Shown here: one piece after another, positions 1-9,099 of the stretch
Position numbering within the stretch: the stretch's first letter is position 1
How the letters are laid out: every line of letters begins with the position of its first letter
Source: an uncultured Bacteroidales bacterium
GTDB taxonomy: Bacteria > Bacteroidota > Bacteroidia > Bacteroidales > Paludibacteraceae
Direction of reading: 5' to 3'
NCBI GenBank assembly: GCA_946186915.1
Contig: CAMHOY010000004.1
Coordinates: 62,001-126,000, forward strand
Length of the DNA: 64,000 nucleotides
Program-made: the position numbers and the translations under genes
Notes under the pieces: generated by a model
The model's input: only the letters and a program-made list of their open reading frames with translations
Told to the model about the DNA's origin: nothing
Databases searched by the model: none

Positions 1-15
1 CTAAACACTAAACCA

Positions 16-261
16 TTAGGGTACCGGATCATAGCCGCTTCCGCCCCAGGGATGGCAGCGCAGGATGCGCTTGATGCCTAACCATCCGCCCTTGAAGATT
101 CCGTACTTCAGCACGGCTTCTACCATATACTGGCTGCATGTAGGTGTGTAACGGCAAGAAGGCGGAGTGAGCGGAGAGATGAATATCCGGTAGAAATATA
201 CCGGAAGGAGGAAGGCTTTCCGCACGATTATTTTCCACTTATTTTCTTCAGGGCTTTGCAT
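16..261 (-). CDS. yidD: YidD, membrane protein insertion efficiency factor
   Basis: The 81-residue product carries the YidD signature: an N-terminal amphipathic/hydrophobic helix, then the cysteine-rich core with [10 protein letters not shown] near residues 36-45 and the [11 protein letters not shown] ending. YidD is a small inner-membrane-associated protein that assists YidC-dependent insertion. The gene overlaps rnpA by 34 bases and is the last gene of a tightly packed leftward unit running down from fabF. The pairing of rnpA with yidD is classical; yidC itself is not in the window. Confidence 0.95.
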   Translation of the reverse strand: MQSPEENKWKIIVRKAFLLPVYFYRIFISPLTPPSCRYTPTCSQYMVEAVLKYGIFKGGWLGIKRILRCHPWGGSGYDPVP

Positions 262-569
262 ACAGCTTTTTCGATGACGGCATAGGGTTGTTCTTCCTTA
301 TCCAAATAATTGAACGCAATAGTATAGTGCGCGTCTCCCAGCAGGTCCTGGTGCAACCGGTACGCCTCGCGCATCAGTCGTCTCAGGTGATTACGTTGTA
401 CGGCGTGTTTGAAGAGCGACTTGGGGGCCCAAACCAGAATCTTTGTGTCTCCGTCGGTCGGGGTCCAGGATACGCGTAAAGGCCACGCCACAAAGCGCTT
501 GCTTTCGCGGTAGAACTGCGCGATACGCATCTTACCGCATAGCTTGTTTTGTTTCGGAAAACGATACAC
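228..569 (-). CDS. rnpA: Ribonuclease P protein component
   Basis: The 113-residue basic protein matches RnpA: an FPKxxKLC-like start and the RNA-binding RNR-type helix [16 protein letters not shown] around residues 56-71. It is the protein subunit that assists the RNase P RNA in maturing tRNA 5' ends. The start is supported by the family's usual N-terminus. It lies 6 bases after hemD and overlaps yidD. rpmH, its neighbour in most bacteria, is not here; the hemD side is the common Bacteroidetes arrangement. Confidence 0.95.
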   Translation of the reverse strand: MYRFPKQNKLCGKMRIAQFYRESKRFVAWPLRVSWTPTDGDTKILVWAPKSLFKHAVQRNHLRRLMREAYRLHQDLLGDAHYTIAFNYLDKEEQPYAVIEKAVCKALKKISGK

Positions 570-575
570 CGGTAC

Positions 576-1322
576 TTATTGATGGTTTTCCAAATAATCC
601 GCGATAGCCATGGGTAACGAAGCGAAAGCTTTGCCTTGTCCGGCCTCAATATCTACGCGGAAGCCTTCGTCCTGCAGGGCGCGAATCGTTCCCTCACCGA
701 AGGCGGCGAGCAACGTGTCGCCTTGTTGCCACTCGGGGAAGTTCTCCTTAAGTGCTTTTGCACCGGCCGGTGTGAACAATGCAATCAAGTCGTAGTCGAA
801 AGGCTTCTCTGCCGGCCAGGGAGTAGTCACGGTGCGGTACATGATTGCCGGTGTTACTTCGATACCGTTCTGCGCAAACATATTGATCTGGTCCTGTGTG
901 TGGATATCCGAGACAACCATCATATATTTCTCGTTTGGCCGGCGGTGCATAGCGGGTAGCAGGTCTTCGAACCGGTTTCCGGTCTCAGGGAAGAATACTT
1001 TGCGCTTGCGGTACTGAATGTATTTCTGCAAGTACAAGCCTACCTGTTCGGAATTGCAGTAGTAATGCATCGTATCCGGTACATTCAGACGCATCTCTTC
1101 GCACAAACGGAAATAATGCTCGATACCCAAGCGTGAATTCAAAATCACTGCTGTATAATCCAGCGGATTGATACGCTGCTGACGGAATTCGCGGGCTTCA
1201 AGCCCCTCAATATGAATGAACTGATAGAAATCACATTGAACGTCAAATTGGTCTTCCAGACGGGTGTACGGATTATGCTCCGTAGCCGGACGGGGTTGCG
1301 AAAATAGAATCTTTTTTATCAT
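576..1322 (-). CDS. hemD: Uroporphyrinogen-III synthase
   Basis: The 248-residue protein has the two-lobed HemD layout, with the linker and second lobe containing DLIALFTPAGAKALKE and a final AFGEGT...LQDEGF segment. HemD closes hydroxymethylbilane with inversion of ring D to give uroporphyrinogen III, the tetrapyrrole branch point. The family is poorly conserved in sequence, so context adds weight: in Bacteroidales hemD sits between DUF4271 and rnpA, as here. It overlaps the DUF4271 gene by four bases (ATGA), which implies translational coupling. Confidence 0.85.
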   Translation of the reverse strand: MIKKILFSQPRPATEHNPYTRLEDQFDVQCDFYQFIHIEGLEAREFRQQRINPLDYTAVILNSRLGIEHYFRLCEEMRLNVPDTMHYYCNSEQVGLYLQKYIQYRKRKVFFPETGNRFEDLLPAMHRRPNEKYMMVVSDIHTQDQINMFAQNGIEVTPAIMYRTVTTPWPAEKPFDYDLIALFTPAGAKALKENFPEWQQGDTLLAAFGEGTIRALQDEGFRVDIEAGQGKAFASLPMAIADYLENHQ

Positions 1323-1972
1323 AGATAATTAATCGTTTTCGAAGAGAGATAGAGTAACAAACCCAAAGGTAAGAACTCCAGGGTACAAATATACAGTATG
1401 AAATACAGAACGGCCAGCGGTGAGTTGACAAAATGCCGCGAGGCGCGGTAAATCCATAGTACAAAGAATAGAACCACCGTTGTGCCCAAGACCCAACGGC
1501 TCGCTACGGTATTCCCGAACCGTAACAGCACCAGTACGCAGGGATAGAGAATGCACGAGGTAATGGTGATGATATTGGCATAATGCTCATACACCGGAGA
1601 GAACCGGCGGGAGAGCATAAAAGTATAGTCTGTCAGTGCGTCACCGGCCATCTTCACGAGGACGACGATGAAGATGATGCCGCATAAAGCGGCGAAGGTG
1701 CCGAACGTGAAACGTCCGCCGGAGTAGAGACTCAGGTAAATAGCGATGGCCAAGGTACCGATACGGAAGAGGGTTATCAGGAATTGGCTGAGGTAGTTGG
1801 TAGGAGCATCCTTGTACACGCGCTCTGTACGCACGCGCAAGGAAGCGCCGGCCTGGCTGATCACGCCCGGTTGCATCAGTTCGCTGATGACGGCGCATAG
1901 CATAAGGAACAGCATCGTCCAGCCGCACCATGCCGCATTCAACGGAGTGAATATGTGCGCTACGCCTTCCAT
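1319..1972 (-). CDS. DUF4271 membrane protein
   Basis: The 217-residue protein is mostly hydrophobic with about six predicted membrane segments and a charged stretch near residues 40-55 (RVRTERVYKD). It fits the Bacteroidetes-specific DUF4271 family, which has no established biochemical role. Its only functional hint is a conserved position between hemD and a U32 peptidase. It overlaps the U32 gene by 13 bases and hemD by four, so all three are probably translated together. Confidence 0.8.
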   Translation of the reverse strand: MEGVAHIFTPLNAAWCGWTMLFLMLCAVISELMQPGVISQAGASLRVRTERVYKDAPTNYLSQFLITLFRIGTLAIAIYLSLYSGGRFTFGTFAALCGIIFIVVLVKMAGDALTDYTFMLSRRFSPVYEHYANIITITSCILYPCVLVLLRFGNTVASRWVLGTTVVLFFVLWIYRASRHFVNSPLAVLYFILYICTLEFLPLGLLLYLSSKTINYL

Positions 1973-3225
1973 AGATAGAGTTTGTCTCCTCGATGAATCA
2001 GTTTATCGGTTTTGAGGGAGAAATACTCCCCTTTCGTTACACGCTTGGCGGGCTTGCCCGCTGCGTTACGCATTCCTTCCGCGCGACACTCATACACACC
2101 GGTGGTCTCGCCAGTAACCAGCAAATCAGCGCCTTCTTCTATCGCCTCGACGGCTTCCACCAGGAACTCCGCTACACTCAACTGCTTGAAGAAATTGGTG
2201 CATTTGGCTGCATAGATCTTCGTGCGGGTCGCTTTATTGCCGTAGGTGCGGGTCCATTCGCCAAGGCGTTGCCCCTGATAATAACCATCCCAGAAACCGC
2301 GGTTAAAGACCTTGCTGAGACGTTCGTCCCAATCGGCTATCTTCGGTTCAATGACGGCATCGTTGCTGTATTCGCCGCATTGCCATGCTTCCACCGCTTC
2401 GCGGTAACAGCGTACTACGGTATCAACATATTCAGCACCGCGTGCGCGACCTTCGATCTTCAACACCCGCACACCGGCATCGAGCATCTTGTTGAGGAAA
2501 TGGATGGTTTTCAGGTCCTTGGGCGACATAATATATTGGTTGTCAATGTCCAACTCAAGGTCAGAAGACTTGTCTTTGACGGTGTATCCGCGCCGGCATA
2601 CTTGCACGCACGCGCCGCGGTTGGCGCTGAGACCGTAGTTATTCAGACTCAGGTAACATTTCCCGCTCACGGCCATGCATAGCGCGCCATGACAGAACAT
2701 CTCGATGCGTATCGGTTGACCGCTGCGGCCGCAGATATGTTGTTCCTGAATATCGCGGTAGATAGACGCCACCTGCTCCATATTCAACTCGCGGGCCAGC
2801 ACGACCACATCGGCGAACTGCGCATAGAACTTCAGTGCCTCGGTGTTGGCGATATTGAGTTGGGTGGACAGATGCACTTCCTGACCGATGCTGTTGGCGT
2901 ACTGCATCACAGCGATGTCGCTGGCAATGATGGCATCTACTCCGACAGCATGCGCATGGTCCACTATCTGACGCATCAGCGGCAGGTCTTCGGGATACAT
3001 CACGGTGTTTACCGTCAGGTAGGTCTTCACGCCCGCCTCGCGACAACGCGCCACGATGGTACTCATGTCTTCGGTAGTGAAGTTTACCGAACTGCGTGCA
3101 CGCATGTTCAAGTGCTCAATGCCGAAATAGACACTCGTAGCACCGGCTTCTATCGCCGCTGCCAAACTCTCCCAGCACCCTACCGGCGCCATGATTTCAA
3201 TATTTGAGTGGTCAGTTTTCAGCAT
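1960..3225 (-). CDS. U32 family peptidase (tRNA hydroxylation TrhP-like)
   Basis: The 421-residue protein begins with a TIM-barrel-like region ([20 protein letters not shown]) and carries the U32 signature [19 protein letters not shown] near residues 175-193. Family members include YegQ/TrhP, which takes part in prephenate-dependent hydroxylation of tRNA uridine 34; that role is inferred here from family membership. The C-terminal beta-barrel region of the family is present. It overlaps asd by 14 bases at its start and DUF4271 by 13 at its end. Confidence 0.88.
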   Translation of the reverse strand: MLKTDHSNIEIMAPVGCWESLAAAIEAGATSVYFGIEHLNMRARSSVNFTTEDMSTIVARCREAGVKTYLTVNTVMYPEDLPLMRQIVDHAHAVGVDAIIASDIAVMQYANSIGQEVHLSTQLNIANTEALKFYAQFADVVVLARELNMEQVASIYRDIQEQHICGRSGQPIRIEMFCHGALCMAVSGKCYLSLNNYGLSANRGACVQVCRRGYTVKDKSSDLELDIDNQYIMSPKDLKTIHFLNKMLDAGVRVLKIEGRARGAEYVDTVVRCYREAVEAWQCGEYSNDAVIEPKIADWDERLSKVFNRGFWDGYYQGQRLGEWTRTYGNKATRTKIYAAKCTNFFKQLSVAEFLVEAVEAIEEGADLLVTGETTGVYECRAEGMRNAAGKPAKRVTKGEYFSLKTDKLIHRGDKLYLWKA

Positions 3226-4216
3226 TCAGTAGATATTCTGCTATCTGCACGGCATTGAGCGCTGCGCCTTTGCGAATCTGGTCACTCACGCACCAGAAAC
3301 TTAGTCCGTTATCGTTGGTCAGGTCTTTGCGGATACGTCCCACAAACACCTCGTCTTTGCCACTGAGGAACAGCGGCATAGGGTATATTTTTTTCTCCGG
3401 TTCGTCCATCAACACGCACCCTTTGGCGTGAGCGAAAGCTTCTTTGGCTTCTGCTACGCTGATTGGTCGTTCCGTCTCCACCCACACAGTCTCGCTATGC
3501 GCACGGAGCGAGGGCACACGTACGCAGGTAGCACTCACTTTCACGTCCGAGTGCATGATCTTACGCGTCTCGTTATACATCTTCATCTCCTCTTTGGTGT
3601 AGCCGTTGTCGGTGAAGACGTCAATGTGCGGGATGAGGTTATAAGCCAATTGGTATGCGAATTTCTCTACGGTAGGTTGTTCGCCGTTCAGTACCTGGCG
3701 ATATTGGTTCTCCAATTCTTTCATCGCCTGTGCGCCGGCGCCGGATGCCGCCTGATAGGTAGAGACGTGCACGCGTGTGATGTGACTCAATGCTTCTATC
3801 GCCTGCAATGCCACAACCATCTGTATCGTTGTGCAGTTGGGGTTGGCGATGATGTTTCGCGGACGGTTGAGCGCATCGGATGCATTCACTTCGGGAACCA
3901 CCAACGGCACATCTTCATCCATACGGAAGGCGGATGAGTTATCAATCATGATTGCGCCGTAACGGGTGATATCCTCCGCGTACGCACGTGATACGCTTGC
4001 GCCCGCGGAAGTAAAAGCAATATCGACGCCTTTGAAAGCGTCGTCGTGTTGTAAAAGGCGAACCGTATGTTCTTTGCCTTTGAAAAGATATGTCTTGCCG
4101 GCACTCCGTTCCGAACCGAATAAGCGGAGTTCGGAGACGGGGAATTGCCGCTGTTCAAGAACAGCGAGCAACTCCTGTCCGACGGCGCCAGAAGCGCCAA
4201 CGATTGCAATGACCAT
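3212..4216 (-). CDS. asd: Aspartate-semialdehyde dehydrogenase
   Basis: The 334-residue protein has the N-terminal NADP-binding motif [11 protein letters not shown], the catalytic cysteine in [10 protein letters not shown] near residue 128, and the conserved RAHSETVW histidine segment. Asd reduces aspartyl phosphate to aspartate semialdehyde, the branch to lysine/diaminopimelate, threonine and methionine. Length is normal. It lies two bases after the winged-helix gene and overlaps the U32 peptidase gene. Confidence 0.96.
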   Translation of the reverse strand: MVIAIVGASGAVGQELLAVLEQRQFPVSELRLFGSERSAGKTYLFKGKEHTVRLLQHDDAFKGVDIAFTSAGASVSRAYAEDITRYGAIMIDNSSAFRMDEDVPLVVPEVNASDALNRPRNIIANPNCTTIQMVVALQAIEALSHITRVHVSTYQAASGAGAQAMKELENQYRQVLNGEQPTVEKFAYQLAYNLIPHIDVFTDNGYTKEEMKMYNETRKIMHSDVKVSATCVRVPSLRAHSETVWVETERPISVAEAKEAFAHAKGCVLMDEPEKKIYPMPLFLSGKDEVFVGRIRKDLTNDNGLSFWCVSDQIRKGAALNAVQIAEYLLNAEN

Positions 4217-4218
4217 AA

Positions 4219-4413
4219 TTAAGCTAATGCAATGATGGTGTCAGCCTCTGCCTCAGTGAAGGTGATTTTGCCTTCGCGAGCGAGCCAACCAAGTGCCAAG
4301 AAAAGCTCCTCATTCTTCAGCTTGGTTGCTTTCTTGAGAGCTTTCAGACCTTGAGCACCATTCTGCAGGGCACCCCATACGAGGCCTGCATTCTCGCCAA
4401 TTTTCGTAATCAT
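4219..4413 (-). CDS. Winged helix-turn-helix domain protein (DUF2582-like)
   Basis: This 64-residue protein is one compact winged-helix fold: [39 protein letters not shown]. It matches the small winged-helix family common in Bacteroidetes (PF10771-like), of unknown function. A stand-alone domain of this size could bind DNA as a dimer or mediate protein contacts. It is separated from fabF by an 84-base spacer containing a small stem-loop, and from asd by two bases. Confidence 0.85.
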   Translation of the reverse strand: MITKIGENAGLVWGALQNGAQGLKALKKATKLKNEELFLALGWLAREGKITFTEAEADTIIALA

Positions 4414-4441
4414 AATACCTTATTTTTTAGTGACTAATCCA

Positions 4442-4461
4442 GGGACTTTTAAGGGAGTCCC
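4442..4461 (-). terminator. Weak stem-loop downstream of fabF
   Basis: GGGACT and AGTCCC form a six-base stem with an eight-base loop in the spacer between fabF and the winged-helix gene. No uridine tract follows directly on the minus strand, so it is at best an attenuator or processing site. Confidence 0.3.
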
Positions 4462-4497
4462 CATTCCCTTATTCTCTAAACTTTAAACTCTAAACCT

Positions 4498-5757
4498 TCA
4501 CTCCTCCCATTTCTTGAATACCAGACAAGCGTTGTGACCTCCGAAACCGAAGGTATTGCTCAACGCATATTTGATATCGCGTTTCTGCGCTTTGCCGAAG
4601 GTGAAGTTAATACGGTAGTCGATGTTCTCATCGATATCTTCCGGGTCATGGTTGATGGTAGGCGGAATGATACCGTCTTTGAGTGCCATCACGCAAGCGA
4701 TAGCTTCCACGGCGCCGGTAGCGCCGATCAGATGACCGGTCATCGACTTGGTGGAGTCCAGGTTCATGTCATAGACATGATCGCCGAACACGCGCTGGAT
4801 AGCCTTCACTTCCGTCACATCGCCGAGCGGGGTGGAGGTGCCATGGGTGTTGATGAAATCCACCTGTTCGGGCTGCAATCCTGCATCGTGCAGCGCCAAG
4901 CGCATCACGCGTTCTGCTCCTTTGCCTTCGGGGTCAGGGGCTGTCATGTGGTAAGCATCGGAGGTCATTCCTTCGCCAATGATTTCCGCGTATATCTTTG
5001 CGCCGCGCGCTTTGGCATGCTCGTAGTCCTCAAGAATGAGGCAAGCAGCACCTTCGCCTAACACGAATCCGTCGCGCGATTTCGAGAAAGGACGGCTGGC
5101 AGTCTCCGGGCTTTCATTACGCGTAGAGAGGGCATGCAGCGAGTTGAAGCCGCCGATACCGGTATAGGTCACGTCTGCGTCGGCTCCGCCCGTCAGCAGT
5201 ACATCTGCATGTCCCAGGCGAATCTGGTCGAAGGCGGTTCCTACGGCGTGGGAGGATGAGGAGCAGGCAGTGGAGACCGAGAAACTCGGGCCACCAAGAC
5301 CGAAACGGATGGATATATGTCCGGCGGCGATACTCGGGATAGCCTTCGGGATCATGAAGGGGTTGAAGCGCGGAACACCGTCGCCTTTGGCGAAATCGAT
5401 GATCTCTTCTTCGGTGGACTGCAAACCGCCCATACCGCTTCCCCAGATCACACCCACGCGGCTGCGATCCTCTTTCTCGAGGTCCAGACCGCTGTCGCGC
5501 AACGCTTCATCGGCTACGCATACAGAGAATTGCGAATAGCGGTCCATCTTACGTGCCTCTTTGCGGTCTATTACCGCCGTGGGGTCGAAATTTTTGACTT
5601 CGCCCGCAAAATGCGTCTTGAAAAGAGTCGCATCGAACGATGTGATCAATGCGATACCATTCTTACCGGCCACTAAGGCTTGCCACGTCTCAGGAGCGGA
5701 ATTACCAACAGGTGTCAACGCTCCGAGACCCGTTATCACTACGCGTCGTAATTGCAT
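4498..5757 (-). CDS. fabF: Beta-ketoacyl-ACP synthase II
   Basis: The 419-residue condensing enzyme shows VVITGLGALTPVGNS at the N-terminus, the active-site cysteine in STACSSSSHAVG near residue 165, and both catalytic histidines (NTHGTSTPLGD and MTGHLIGATGAVE). FabF elongates acyl-ACP chains with malonyl-ACP in fatty acid synthesis. It follows acpP by 79 bases in the same direction. rnc, which often follows fabF in Bacteroidetes, is absent; the winged-helix gene comes next instead. Confidence 0.97.
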   Translation of the reverse strand: MQLRRVVITGLGALTPVGNSAPETWQALVAGKNGIALITSFDATLFKTHFAGEVKNFDPTAVIDRKEARKMDRYSQFSVCVADEALRDSGLDLEKEDRSRVGVIWGSGMGGLQSTEEEIIDFAKGDGVPRFNPFMIPKAIPSIAAGHISIRFGLGGPSFSVSTACSSSSHAVGTAFDQIRLGHADVLLTGGADADVTYTGIGGFNSLHALSTRNESPETASRPFSKSRDGFVLGEGAACLILEDYEHAKARGAKIYAEIIGEGMTSDAYHMTAPDPEGKGAERVMRLALHDAGLQPEQVDFINTHGTSTPLGDVTEVKAIQRVFGDHVYDMNLDSTKSMTGHLIGATGAVEAIACVMALKDGIIPPTINHDPEDIDENIDYRINFTFGKAQKRDIKYALSNTFGFGGHNACLVFKKWEE

Positions 5758-5787
5758 CTGAATAGGATTGTATTATATAAAAGCATA

Positions 5788-5815
5788 CGAGTTTACAGTA
5801 TTAGCCGTAAACTCG
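5788..5815 (-). promoter_or_regulatory. Nine-base stem-loop between acpP and fabF
   Basis: CGAGTTTAC and GTAAACTCG form a perfect nine-base stem with a ten-base loop in the 79-base acpP-fabF spacer. It could stabilise the acpP message or attenuate read-through so that acyl carrier protein exceeds FabF. That role is inferred; only the inverted repeat is seen. Confidence 0.5.
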
Positions 5816-5836
5816 CAAACTCAAGTGAAGAGGGAT

Positions 5837-6079
5837 TTATTTCCCGTTGATTTTCTCTTCTACATAAGCGATTGCGTCGCCTACGGTACCGATCTTCTGA
5901 GTGTCCTCATCCGGAATAGAGATTCCGAACTCTTTCTCAAACTCCATGATCATCTCTACGGTATCCAGAGAGTCTGCGCCCAGGTCAGTCTGGAAGTTAG
6001 CTTCGTTAGTTACCTGAGACTCTTCTACGCCAAGCTTATCAACGATGATTGCTTTTACTTTTGCGTCAATTTCTGCCAT
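5837..6079 (-). CDS. acpP: Acyl carrier protein
   Basis: The 80-residue acidic protein has the phosphopantetheine attachment site [14 protein letters not shown] with the modified serine near residue 39. It carries acyl intermediates in fatty acid and lipid A synthesis. A strong consensus promoter lies about 40 bases upstream, so acpP is the first gene of the acpP-fabF unit. Confidence 0.98.
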   Translation of the reverse strand: MAEIDAKVKAIIVDKLGVEESQVTNEANFQTDLGADSLDTVEMIMEFEKEFGISIPDEDTQKIGTVGDAIAYVEEKINGK

Positions 6080-6120
6080 AATATTGAATCGATTAAGTTA
6101 ATATTTTTCAAATGTGGGTG

Positions 6121-6152
6121 CAAAGGTACTGCTTTTTTTTGAAATGTGCAAA
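6121..6152 (-). promoter_or_regulatory. Consensus Bacteroidetes promoter for acpP
   Basis: On the minus strand a TTTG box (plus-strand CAAA at 6149-6152) and a TACCTTTG box (6121-6128) are separated by exactly 20 bases, matching the primary sigma factor consensus TTTG...TAnnTTTG. acpP starts about 40 bases downstream. Confidence 0.85.
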
Positions 6153-6162
6153 TTTTTTTGCT

Positions 6163-6993
6163 TTATTTTGCGTTTTTGTCATTTAAATATAGCACAATCT
6201 TACCCAAAAACTCTCCGCTCTTCGCCATTTGGCATACAGGAATACTGTCTCCGTCCAAATTGGCGACCCGTAAATTATCATATAATTTATGGGTGTGTCC
6301 GCCTATCACCACATCGATGCCTCTGGTATGCGAAACGAGGGCGGTATCGCATGCATCTTCGGGTGCTTTTCCGAAGGTTCCCATATGACTGAGGCAAACG
6401 ATAATGTTGCATTTTTCCGCTCGCAGCTGATTCACTTGTTCTTGTGCAACAGAGTAGGGTTCGAGATAACGGGCGGGAAGGAAATTCTTGTCGGAAATCA
6501 AGCCTTTCGGGTCACAGCCCAGGCCGAAGATACCGATCTTCAGTCCGCCTTTGCGCACAATCGTGTTCGCTTGTACGATGCCTTCCAAGGGAGTGCCGGT
6601 GAAGTCGTAATTGGCACAAACCACGGGAAACTTTGCGGTCTTGAGAACGGCTGCGAGCGTGTCGAGACCGTTATCGAACTCATGGTTGCCGAGCGTGGCG
6701 GCATCGTAGCCCATGCGGTTCAGTGCGGCTATCTCTACGCGGCCGTGGAAGAAATTGAAATACGGTGTGCCTTGACAGAAATCGCCGGCATCAACTAAAA
6801 GCAGGTGTTTGTCCAATGCCCGTTCCTGACGGATCAGTCCCATACGGCGGGCATAGCCTGCACGGCCGTTGGACTTGGGCTCTACTTGCGAATGGGTGTC
6901 ATTCGTGTGAAGAATCGTTAGATGGTCTTGCGGCGTGCAAGACAACAGAAGGAAAAAAGGACAAAGTACAATGTACAAAGAAATTCGTTTCAT
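6163..6993 (-). CDS. 5'-nucleotidase/metallophosphatase lipoprotein (UshA N-domain type)
   Basis: The start is placed at the ATG giving MKRISLYIVL, because it yields a lipoprotein signal with lipobox LLSC (Cys19); an in-frame start 24 bases upstream would spoil it. The 276-residue mature region is a calcineurin-type metallophosphatase: LHTNDTHSQ, DAGDFCQGT, LGNHEFDNG, LSHMG and IGGHTHK supply the two-metal site. It matches the N-terminal catalytic domain of UshA-type 5'-nucleotidases but lacks their C-terminal substrate domain. A separate gene for that domain, usual in some Bacteroidales, is not adjacent. Likely outer-membrane or periplasmic nucleotide salvage. Confidence 0.88.
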   Translation of the reverse strand: MKRISLYIVLCPFFLLLSCTPQDHLTILHTNDTHSQVEPKSNGRAGYARRMGLIRQERALDKHLLLVDAGDFCQGTPYFNFFHGRVEIAALNRMGYDAATLGNHEFDNGLDTLAAVLKTAKFPVVCANYDFTGTPLEGIVQANTIVRKGGLKIGIFGLGCDPKGLISDKNFLPARYLEPYSVAQEQVNQLRAEKCNIIVCLSHMGTFGKAPEDACDTALVSHTRGIDVVIGGHTHKLYDNLRVANLDGDSIPVCQMAKSGEFLGKIVLYLNDKNAK

Positions 6994-7024
6994 GGTATAT
7001 AAATCAGCAATTAGCAATTAGCAA

Positions 7025-8833
7025 TCAAAACCTCCGTTCTATCTCCTCGTTGGTGACGAGTGAGACGATGGTCTTGCCATCGGCTGTGCGGCGGTAGTTA
7101 GGGAGAGCCATCAGCCGTGTGAGGATATCGCGCATCTCGCTGTCCGTCAGCGTCTTGCCGCTGGGGATGGCTGCCTGTTCGGCTAAGGACGTAGCAATCT
7201 GCCTGCGCCATTCCTCCCGCGTGTCTGCGCCGCGACTGCGCACTTGATGAAGGATGTCTTGAAGCACCGAGAGGGGTGACTGGTTGGCTATTTGCGCCGG
7301 AACACCTTGAATGCTATAACTGTCCGGACTGAGTTGCTCCAGGTCAAAACCGATGGATTGCAAGTCCGGCAGGATTTGTCCGATCAGTACCATCTCGTCC
7401 GGTTGGAGGGTTAATATCTCGGGGAAGAGCAGTTGCTGCATGGCGCCTTGCGCGTGCGCGAGTTGCTCCATAAATTGCGCGTACAGCACGGCTGCGTGCG
7501 CGCGGTGAGGATGAATGAGTAACAGACCATCCTCTGTGGACATAAACAGATATCGCCCGTGCTGCCACAGCGGCGCTTGCTCTGCGTCCGGAATCATCAA
7601 TCCTTCATCAGACAGCGGAGCTGCATCATTGAATCCGCCCTGCGGACGCTCATTCTTTATTCCCTCATAGAGGGTCTCCCATCCTTTTACCGGTTGTTTG
7701 TCCGGATAGATGGCGCCGCGGGTATGGAAGGGGTTGTATTGCGGATCGACACTCACTTTCGGTCGTTCCACCGGCCGGTTGGTAGGTAATGGGATGTCGA
7801 TATTGCCGGCCGTGTCGAAATCGATTTGCGGAGCGAGGGTGAACTTACCCAGGGCTTCGCGTACGGATGCCATGAGGATCTGGAAGATCGCCTGCTCGTC
7901 CGCGAACTTGATCTCCGTCTTCGTCGGATGGATATTGACGTCGATAGCCTCGGGGGCGATATCGAAATAGATGAAGAAGGAGGGTTGGTAATCGGCTGTG
8001 AGCATGCCGGAATAGGCTGTCTGTACCGCTTTCAGGAAGTACGGGTGGCGCATATAGCGGCCGTTGACGAAGAAGAACTGCTCTGCTTTGCGTGTCGCCG
8101 ACTCGGGTTTGATGACAAAGCCGCGGATGGAAACCAGATCAGTCTCGGTGCTGACATCCACGAAGTTGGAAGTGAACACATTCCGTTTGGGGTTTCCGAA
8201 CACCGCCTCGATGCGCTGTTTCTCCGTGCCTACCGGCAGTTCAAGGAGTATCTCATCGTTATGCACGAAGGTGAACGCCACTTTCGGGTACACCAGCACG
8301 ATATGGTAGAACTCCGTCATGAGGTTGCGCAACTCCGTCTGGTCGGACTTGAGGAACTTACGGCGAACGGGTACGTTAAAGAAGAGGTTGCTTACCTTGA
8401 TGTTCGTGCCCACGGGGCATGAGCATACCTCCTGTCGTATGACGTCCGAACCGTGTATCTCGATGAGTGTCCCGGTCTCATCTTCTTCGCGGCGGGTGGT
8501 CATCTCCACTTGCGCCACGGCGCATATACTCGCGAGGGCTTCTCCGCGGAAACCCATCGTACGCAGACTGAAGAGGTCCTGTGCCTCGCGTATCTTGCTG
8601 GTGGCATGGCGTTCGAAAGCCAGACGGGCGTCCATCTCACTCATGCCTATGCCGTTGTCAATCACCTGCAGCAGCGTGCGGCCGGCATCGCGAACAATAA
8701 CCTGAATGCGGGTCGCGCCCGCGTCCAGACTGTTCTCTACCAACTCTTTCAGACACGACGCGGGGCGTTGAATGACTTCGCCCGCCGCGATCTGGTTGGC
8801 CACACTATCCGGTAACAGATGAATGATATCCAC
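7025..8833 (-). CDS. mutL: DNA mismatch repair protein MutL
   Basis: The 602-residue protein has the GHKL ATPase motifs of MutL: LVENSLDAGA, DNGIGM and TMGFRGEALASI, followed by the transducer domain and a C-terminal dimerisation domain from about residue 420. MutL couples mismatch recognition by MutS to strand removal. In the C-terminal domain the DQHxxH segment of endonuclease-type MutLs is replaced by HPHRAH, so nuclease activity is doubtful. It starts a leftward group with the nucleotidase; mutS is not in the window. Confidence 0.96.
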   Translation of the reverse strand: MDIIHLLPDSVANQIAAGEVIQRPASCLKELVENSLDAGATRIQVIVRDAGRTLLQVIDNGIGMSEMDARLAFERHATSKIREAQDLFSLRTMGFRGEALASICAVAQVEMTTRREEDETGTLIEIHGSDVIRQEVCSCPVGTNIKVSNLFFNVPVRRKFLKSDQTELRNLMTEFYHIVLVYPKVAFTFVHNDEILLELPVGTEKQRIEAVFGNPKRNVFTSNFVDVSTETDLVSIRGFVIKPESATRKAEQFFFVNGRYMRHPYFLKAVQTAYSGMLTADYQPSFFIYFDIAPEAIDVNIHPTKTEIKFADEQAIFQILMASVREALGKFTLAPQIDFDTAGNIDIPLPTNRPVERPKVSVDPQYNPFHTRGAIYPDKQPVKGWETLYEGIKNERPQGGFNDAAPLSDEGLMIPDAEQAPLWQHGRYLFMSTEDGLLLIHPHRAHAAVLYAQFMEQLAHAQGAMQQLLFPEILTLQPDEMVLIGQILPDLQSIGFDLEQLSPDSYSIQGVPAQIANQSPLSVLQDILHQVRSRGADTREEWRRQIATSLAEQAAIPSGKTLTDSEMRDILTRLMALPNYRRTADGKTIVSLVTNEEIERRF

Positions 8834-8868
8834 TTTAAAGTTTAGAGTTTAAAGTTTAGAGTTTAGAG
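8834..8868. repeat. Degenerate GTTTAGAGTTTA intergenic repeat
   Basis: The mutL upstream spacer consists of alternating TTTAAAG and TTTAGAG units. Similar units occur at about 4475-4495, 18710-18775, 37290-37325 and 40590-40615, always in intergenic spacers. No function is known to me. Confidence 0.6.
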
Positions 8869-9099
8869 GAATACGTAGAAAACTACGATGAGAAGTCCGA
8901 GCAGGACGAGCCAGAAGACGAGTCGTGATTGTTTTTTCTTTCGCAACTCGGTCATGTTCTTCTCGTGCTCTTCACGAAAAGCCCCGCGATGAAGACGCGC
9001 AAGTTTTCTATCCTTGCGCGCCTCCTTTTCCTCGTCGTAGTAAATGGGGCGATAGTCCCACTCACGGGGTTTTGGTACTTTTGGAAAAAGTACGGACAT
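8863..9099 (-). CDS. Small single-pass membrane protein of unknown function
   Basis: The 78-residue product has a proline-rich start (FPKVPKPREWDY), a highly charged basic middle and one C-terminal membrane helix (about residues 60-77). This tail-anchored layout is seen in a small Bacteroidales family near mutL with no assigned role. Its start codon overlaps the stop of the upstream OmpA/TPR gene by one base (TAATG), so translation is probably coupled. Confidence 0.75.
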   Translation of the reverse strand: MSVLFPKVPKPREWDYRPIYYDEEKEARKDRKLARLHRGAFREEHEKNMTELRKKKQSRLVFWLVLLGLLIVVFYVFL

